NCBI GenBank assembly: GCA_012035435.1
Contig: JAAUPH010000051.1
Coordinates: 1 to 11,331, forward strand
From: Sphingopyxis sp.
GTDB taxonomy: Bacteria > Pseudomonadota > Alphaproteobacteria > Sphingomonadales > Sphingomonadaceae
DNA length: 11,331 nt
Direction: 5' to 3'
Of the stretch, positions 8,146 to 11,331 are shown piece after piece. The notes beneath the pieces are model-generated. The model searched no databases. It worked only from the letters and a program-made list of their open reading frames with translations, and was not told where the DNA came from. How positions within the stretch are numbered: the stretch's first letter is position 1; the number at the start of each line of letters is the position of its first letter. Both the position numbers and the translations under genes were made by a program.

Positions 8146-9029
8146 ATGGACCTGAACTTGCTACCGCTTCTGCTCGCAGTTGCCGATGAGCGGAACTTTC
8201 GCGCCGCAGCGGACCGGCTTGGGGTCACGCGGTCCGCCGTCAGCCAGGGCATCCGCCGGCTTGAGGATGCCGTGGGGGTACAGCTGGTGATGCGAACCAC
8301 CGCGCGGTTCGCCTGACGGAGGCCGGCGAGAGGCTGGTGGACAGTGTGCGCGCGCCATTGGGGGCGGTTCAGGACGCAATTGAGGTCAGTACAGACGCGC
8401 CTAGTGGCAGGCTGCGGCTGGCCGTATCCTCGATCGCTGAGGATTTCCTGTCTGGCCCTTTGCTGGCGCGCTTTGCTGAGACGCACCCCAATGTCACCGT
8501 TGATGTGACCGTGACAGACGACGAGCTGGACATTGTGGCGCATGGCTATGATGCGGGTGTTCGCCTGTGCGAAGTGATTGAGCAGGACATGATCGCCGTG
8601 CCGGTCAGCGGTCCGCAATCGGAAGTGGCGGCGGCTTCACCTGGCTATATCGCGCAACATGGCGCACCAGATCATCCGAAGGACCTTCTGGGCCATCGTT
8701 GCATCGGGTGGCGGCCCGGTCCCAACACGGCCCCGTGGCGATGGGAGTTCGAGCAGGACGGCAAACCCTTCGACGTCATGGTCGATCCGCAAGTGACGAC
8801 CAATGATCTGCGGCTGATGTTGCGTGTGGCGCTGGCGGGAGGTGGCATCACCTTTGCGCCGCGAGACTGCATGAAGGAATATTTTGACAGCGGTGCGCTG
8901 GTCCCGTTGCTCACGGACTATCTTACGCCCTTTACTGGTTTTTTTCTTTACTTCCCCCAGCGCAAGCACATGGCACCCAAGCTGCGCGCTTTGGTCGATC
9001 ACGCTCGCGGATGGCGTGTTGCAGGCTGA
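8146..9029 (+). CDS. LysR-family transcriptional regulator, frameshift near codon 52
   Basis: The N-terminus is a LysR winged helix-turn-helix: MDLNLLPLLLAVADERNFRA, then AADRLGVTRSAVSQGIRRLE. After MRTT the printed frame stops at TGA (8314-8316). Restoring one C after 8301 (ACC ACC CGC GCG GTT CGC) gives RAVRLTEAGERLVDSVRAPL and continues to TGA at 9027-9029, about 294 aa, normal LysR length. The effector domain is intact from ~90 (GRLRLAVSSIAEDFL, and VTVDVTVTDDELDIVAHGYDAGVRL). AAGGTGG (8136-8142) precedes the ATG. Likely target: the divergent SDR gene. The missing base sits in a C-run, so a sequence error is likelier than true decay. Confidence 0.9.
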
Positions 9030-9327
9030 TCACCATACTGCCACCGGACCATCGTAGGGGCGGTCAGCAATGGTCGTCTGTGTCGGACTGTCGAGCGACG
9101 AAGGGGACCGTGCAGTATGTCTGCAGGATCGTGCGCGAGACCTTCGAAACTACCCGATTGCAGTCTGTCATGCCTCGGGAGAGGTGCACTCACCTTTGAG
9201 TTCGCCTCGCATTGCTCAAAACCCCATGTCCGCTTTCGAAGAACCATAACAGCGCCGAATATGACTGCAATCTCGTCGCGAGCAGGCATGATCCTGTCGG
9301 GCACGGCTTCCTTGCGCGCCGGCATCC
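9030..9327 (+). other. Stretch with no recognisable gene
   Basis: From the lysR stop to the end of the minus-strand hypothetical gene, I see open frames on both strands but none with a ribosome site, conserved motif or normal composition. A minus-strand frame (8999-9649) crosses the area and overlaps the better-supported gene. No hairpin followed by a T-run and no transposase remnant is recognisable. Confidence 0.4.
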
Positions 9328-9863
9328 CTATGGCCAATTCGCGCCCGCCAGCCCCACAATCACATCTGGCCGGTTCATGTTGGCTGCGGGCAAGCCGCCG
9401 TAGCTTTGCGGCTGGCCGGGGTTGGTCCAGTCGCAGGGGCCGGTGAGCAAGTCCCATGCGGCGCGCTTGGCGGGATCGTCGGCGAGGCTTCGTCTGAAAT
9501 TGTCGCGGATTCGGCAAATCAGCATGGCAAGATGGTCGCGCGCACCGCCGCCCTCTTGTTCCTCGTCCGCCGCTGCCTGTTTTGCCTCTGCTTCCCATTC
9601 GGCGCGCCACCGGTCCTTGAGCTGCTGGAGCCGCGCGGGAGGCAGCCATTGGGGGCGGAGGGGTTTAGCGAACCGCCATATTCCTCGGGAAAGCGCTGTT
9701 GAACCACCCACATCATCGCGCGTGTGTTATATTTGCGGCGTTCGAGGACGATTTCGCCATCCTTTAGCAGGCGTTCAGGTGTGCCGTGGATCGCGTGGTC
9801 GATCAGCGTGTCGAGCACGCGGCGCGCGCCGGCCTCTATCGCGGCTTCCCATGCTGCGGCGAA
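9328..9863 (-). pseudogene. Headless phage-terminase-small-subunit-like protein, frameshifted
   Basis: The preserved part starts at [20 protein letters not shown] and runs through ERRKYNTRAMMWVVQQRFPEEYGG. It resembles the second half of alphaproteobacterial HTH proteins related to phage terminase small subunits, whose N-terminal helix-turn-helix is absent here. Near 9660-9663 the frame breaks; one extra C on the minus strand joins EEYGGSLNP to LRPQWLPPARLQQLKDRW, and the frame goes on through RDNFRRSL and CDWTNPGQPQSYGG to TAG at 9328. Upstream it is fused in frame to the aldolase N-terminus through a short TTCGCC match (about 9857-9863). The family call is from memory of the pattern; function unknown. 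Confidence 0.55.
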
Positions 9864-10141
9864 GCTGTCCGCCCCCGCCTCGATCATGCCGAGCGGGGCG
9901 GCGTAGGCCGAGCAGCCGGCGTCGATCGCGAGCTGGAATGGTAGTGCGGGTCGTAGGCGTCGGGGTTGGGGGCGAAGGAGCGCGCGGGGCCGTGTTCGAA
10001 GCCCTGGTCGACCGGCAGGATCACCATCTTGCCGGTTCCGGCCAGCCTGCCGTGGTTCAGCATCCGCGCCAGATTCGCCTTCGTACCGGCGTTGTCGGCG
10101 CTGTACCAGGAGAGGATTTCCTTCACACGCTTGGTCGTCAC
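9857..10141 (-). CDS. fba: Class I fructose-bisphosphate aldolase, N-terminal fragment, frameshifted
   Basis: This is the first ~95 residues of the DhnA-type class I aldolase: [51 protein letters not shown] and YDPHYH. At 9936-9937 a TTT appears as TT. Restoring one T continues as [27 protein letters not shown]. The sequence then passes without a stop into an unrelated hypothetical protein, so about three quarters of the enzyme, including the Schiff-base Lys, is missing. The start is GTG with GGAGGT 5 nt upstream. The reaction is glycolytic/gluconeogenic cleavage of fructose-1,6-bisphosphate. It lies divergent to a pyruvate kinase start, a sensible glycolytic pairing within one short piece of genome. 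Confidence 0.85.
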
Positions 10142-10272
10142 GAATGACCTCCGAATGACCCCGGGACTCGCGCCCGGCTGAATCGCGGGGATCTTATCTC
10201 ACGAACTGCTGAGCGGCCCCCCGGCCGGTTTGCTGTCAAGCAAAGCCCATGCCGTGCCGTATCGAGACAGAG
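10142..10272 (+). promoter_or_regulatory. Divergent fba/pyk intergenic region
   Basis: This gap holds the fba ribosome site (GGAGGT on the minus strand, about 10147-10152) and a perfect 6-bp hairpin, TTTGCT-GTCA-AGCAAA (10229-10244). Both promoters must lie here, but I cannot assign boxes with confidence. Confidence 0.4.
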
Positions 10273-10353
10273 ATGCGCACCCGTGCTGTCCGGATCGTCT
10301 GCACCGTCGGGCCCGCGAGCCGCTCGAACGAGACCCTGCTCGGACTGATCGAG
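10273..10353 (+). CDS. pyk: Pyruvate kinase, N-terminal fragment
   Basis: Only ~27 codons remain: MRTRAVRIVCTVGPAS followed by RSNETLLGLIE, the first strand and helix of pyruvate kinase (pattern K/R-IVCT-[IV]-GPAS). After LIE the expected AGM-x-VARLNFSHG is replaced by unrelated sequence although the frame stays open. The start could also be an ATG at 10249. Divergent from fba, so both probably come from one real genome piece. Confidence 0.7.
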
Positions 10354-10440
10354 GAGCTTCTCGACTACCAGCGCGCGCTCCACGCGGTGCCGCTTACCGG
10401 TGTCGGCTTCGACCTGCCATTCAGCACCACCGAAAGTAGC
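10354..10440 (+). other. Unassigned short fragment
   Basis: Open in frame after the pyruvate kinase piece, reading LLDYQRALHAVPLTGVGFDL. I cannot name its source. Base composition drops sharply at about 10430, where the next fragment begins. Confidence 0.3.
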
Positions 10441-10458
10441 ATTTCAGCATTTCTCCAT

Positions 10459-10717
10459 TCAGAGAATGATGGCTTGAGAAGCAACCCGATCTAAGTCCGC
10501 CGCCGCTACATTACTCAGCGTTACAAGGGTGACAGGATTCGAGTTAAAGTCGTTCCCCAACTTCGCCTGAATGACTGTATCAGAACCCACCTGTTTCAAT
10601 TGCAAAACCTGATTCAGGAGGTCTGGGTTTGCCCGATCGAACTTATCCACAATCTGACTGAAATCCAGCAAATCACGATTAATATCGAAATCCCTAATCC
10701 GATCGCCTCGATCGCGA
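10459..10717 (-). pseudogene. C-terminal fragment of an RTX/type I secretion target protein
   Basis: About 85 residues of a secretion-target domain: [19 protein letters not shown], then [12 protein letters not shown] and [14 protein letters not shown], ending at a stop codon at 10459. The D-x-I-x-D-F...D-x-L-D-[LF]-S pattern and the later V-T-L-x-N-V element are typical of C-termini exported by type I systems. GC is clearly lower than in the flanks, and the style recalls cyanobacterial proteins. The N-terminal remainder is replaced at ~10712-10720 by a LivG-like fragment on the other strand. Confidence 0.6.
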
Positions 10718-10860
10718 ACCAGACCTACCGCAAGTTCAAGACGATCCTGCTGGTCGAGCATGACATGCAGGTGGTCATGGGCATTTGCGAGCGCATCGCC
10801 GTGCTGGATTACGGCGTGAAGATCGCCGAAGGCACGCCGGCGGAGATCCAGGCCGACCGC
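10718..10860 (+). pseudogene. C-terminal fragment of a branched-chain amino acid ABC transporter ATPase (LivG-like)
   Basis: The piece reads [20 protein letters not shown], then [17 protein letters not shown]. This is the H-loop region (VEHDM) and end of LivG-type ATPases of amino acid importers. Walker A, signature and Walker B motifs are absent. It stays in frame into an ATP synthase b-subunit piece through a shared CAGGCCGACCGC stretch (10850-10860), so this reads as a chimeric junction rather than a gene. Confidence 0.7.
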
Positions 10861-10940
10861 CAACGGCTGCGTCGTGAGGTCGAGCTGGCCCGCGATCAGG
10901 CCTTGCAGGAAATCTGGACTCAGGCCGCACAACTGGCCAC
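10850..10940 (+). pseudogene. Internal fragment of ATP synthase F0 subunit b
   Basis: About 30 residues, [18 protein letters not shown] then TQAAQLAT, fit the helical stalk of F0 subunit b shortly before the usual AxxLA[ST]L element. Too short to place in an organism. It is joined on both sides to unrelated pieces. Confidence 0.5.
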
Positions 10941-11025
10941 CGGTCAGCCTCGCCCGAATCGACGCCGACGCCGTGGTCTGCAACGCCGACGTGCAGCGCA
11001 CGCTGGCGAGGCACCGAGCCCAACC

Positions 11026-11115
11026 TCAGATCGCGAGGACGCCCTCGATCTCGCTCGCGGTGTGGCCGTCACCCGCCGACCGAGCCTTTTCAAGTCCAAC
11101 GCCGAGGACCCGACG
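11026..11115 (-). other. Unassigned C-terminal protein fragment
   Basis: One minus-strand frame reads [20 protein letters not shown] then IEGVLAI and a TGA (11026-11028), with GC-rich third positions as in a real gene. I cannot assign a family. It sits between a possible NAD/FAD-protein-like piece (~10945-11020, [14 protein letters not shown] on the plus strand) and the peptidase fragment. Confidence 0.3.
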
Positions 11116-11331
11116 AGCGTCGTCATGACGAGGAGTTCGGGGCCATGGCTCGGCCCGGCCCAGAGGGTCAGCGCGGTCAACAGCTTGACATCTCCGCCGC
11201 CGATCCAGCCGACGACGAACGACACGAAACCGACTGCAAAAACGATGCCCGCCAGCACCAGATGTTCCTTGACGGTGGAGAGGTCGAGCCTGAGCGCCGC
11301 GTAGACGACAAACAGCACAACGAGCGCCGCG
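11115..11331 (-). CDS. Prepilin peptidase (A24/CpaA-like), C-terminal part, partial
   Basis: The minus-strand frame enters from beyond the window end ([15 protein letters not shown]...). It shows a hydrophobic helix ([19 protein letters not shown]), then GGGDVK, the Asp-containing GxGDxK motif of type IV prepilin/Tad peptidases, and a further hydrophobic stretch ([19 protein letters not shown]). Sequence turns unrelated at about 11115. An inner-membrane aspartyl protease for Tad/Flp pilin processing is the likely identity; the first catalytic Asp would lie outside the window. Confidence 0.7.

Noticed and set aside
8999..9649. 216-codon minus-strand frame between lysR and the terminase-like gene
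   Set aside because: It shares most of its length with the better-supported 9328-9863 gene in another frame and shows no motif or start signal.

Overview
**Organism and overall quality.** Most of the window reads as alphaproteobacterial DNA, and the left and middle parts look sphingomonad-like. The pointers are the LepA/EF-4 sequence, the small Myb/SANT-like gene touching lepA, GC-rich codon use and the style of the regulators. That placement is inference from recognised protein style, not from a search. The sequence has two quality problems. At least six otherwise normal genes (left lepA copy, ridA-like, tetR, lysR, a terminase-small-subunit-like gene, fba) are each broken by what looks like one missing base, mostly in a short homopolymer. 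In addition, the last ~1.5 kb is a patchwork of unrelated gene fragments, best explained as a chimeric assembly or library artefact.

**1-5156: a peptide-export cassette between two copies of the lepA 3' end.** The end of lepA (1-223) recurs at 4933-5156 with one missing base over ~218 bp. Between them, on the minus strand, lies a compact four-gene operon read 4088 -> 189. It holds a 94-aa precursor with a classical double-glycine leader, a 63-aa membrane-anchored small protein joined to it by a TTGA stop/start overlap, an HlyD-family membrane fusion protein, and a C39-peptidase ABC exporter (CvaB/RaxB type). This is the architecture of a class II microcin/bacteriocin or signalling-peptide secretion system. 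The two small proteins share a plan: a hydrophobic helix, then a Cys-bounded segment with a Y...G-x-[LV]-[VI]-[KR]...T core. I recognise neither as a described family, so this cassette is the best candidate for something undescribed. A TTGACA box followed by a G10 tract lies upstream of the precursor and could be a length-variable promoter. The layout (lepA end, cassette, 5'-truncated lepA) is what single-crossover insertion of a circle carrying a lepA fragment would leave.

**5156-6109: ordinary chromosome.** A 60-aa Myb/SANT-like protein abuts lepA. A structured convergent gap follows, then a minus-strand pair: a small lipoprotein and a 48-aa DUF4177-like protein.

**6184-9029: two divergent regulator/enzyme pairs.** A Rid-family gene and a TetR regulator diverge from a gap with three copies of a 7-bp operator half-site. 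A classical SDR oxidoreductase and a LysR regulator diverge from a second gap. tetR and the SDR gene converge.

**9030-11331: degraded or chimeric end.** After ~300 bp with no recognisable gene come a headless terminase-small-subunit-like gene fused to the N-terminus of class I fructose-bisphosphate aldolase and a pyruvate kinase N-terminus. Then follow an RTX/type I secretion C-terminus of lower GC, a LivG-like C-terminus, an ATP synthase b-subunit piece, two short unassigned pieces, and the C-terminal part of an A24 prepilin peptidase running off the window. I see no tRNA, rRNA, CRISPR array, integrase or complete insertion sequence.
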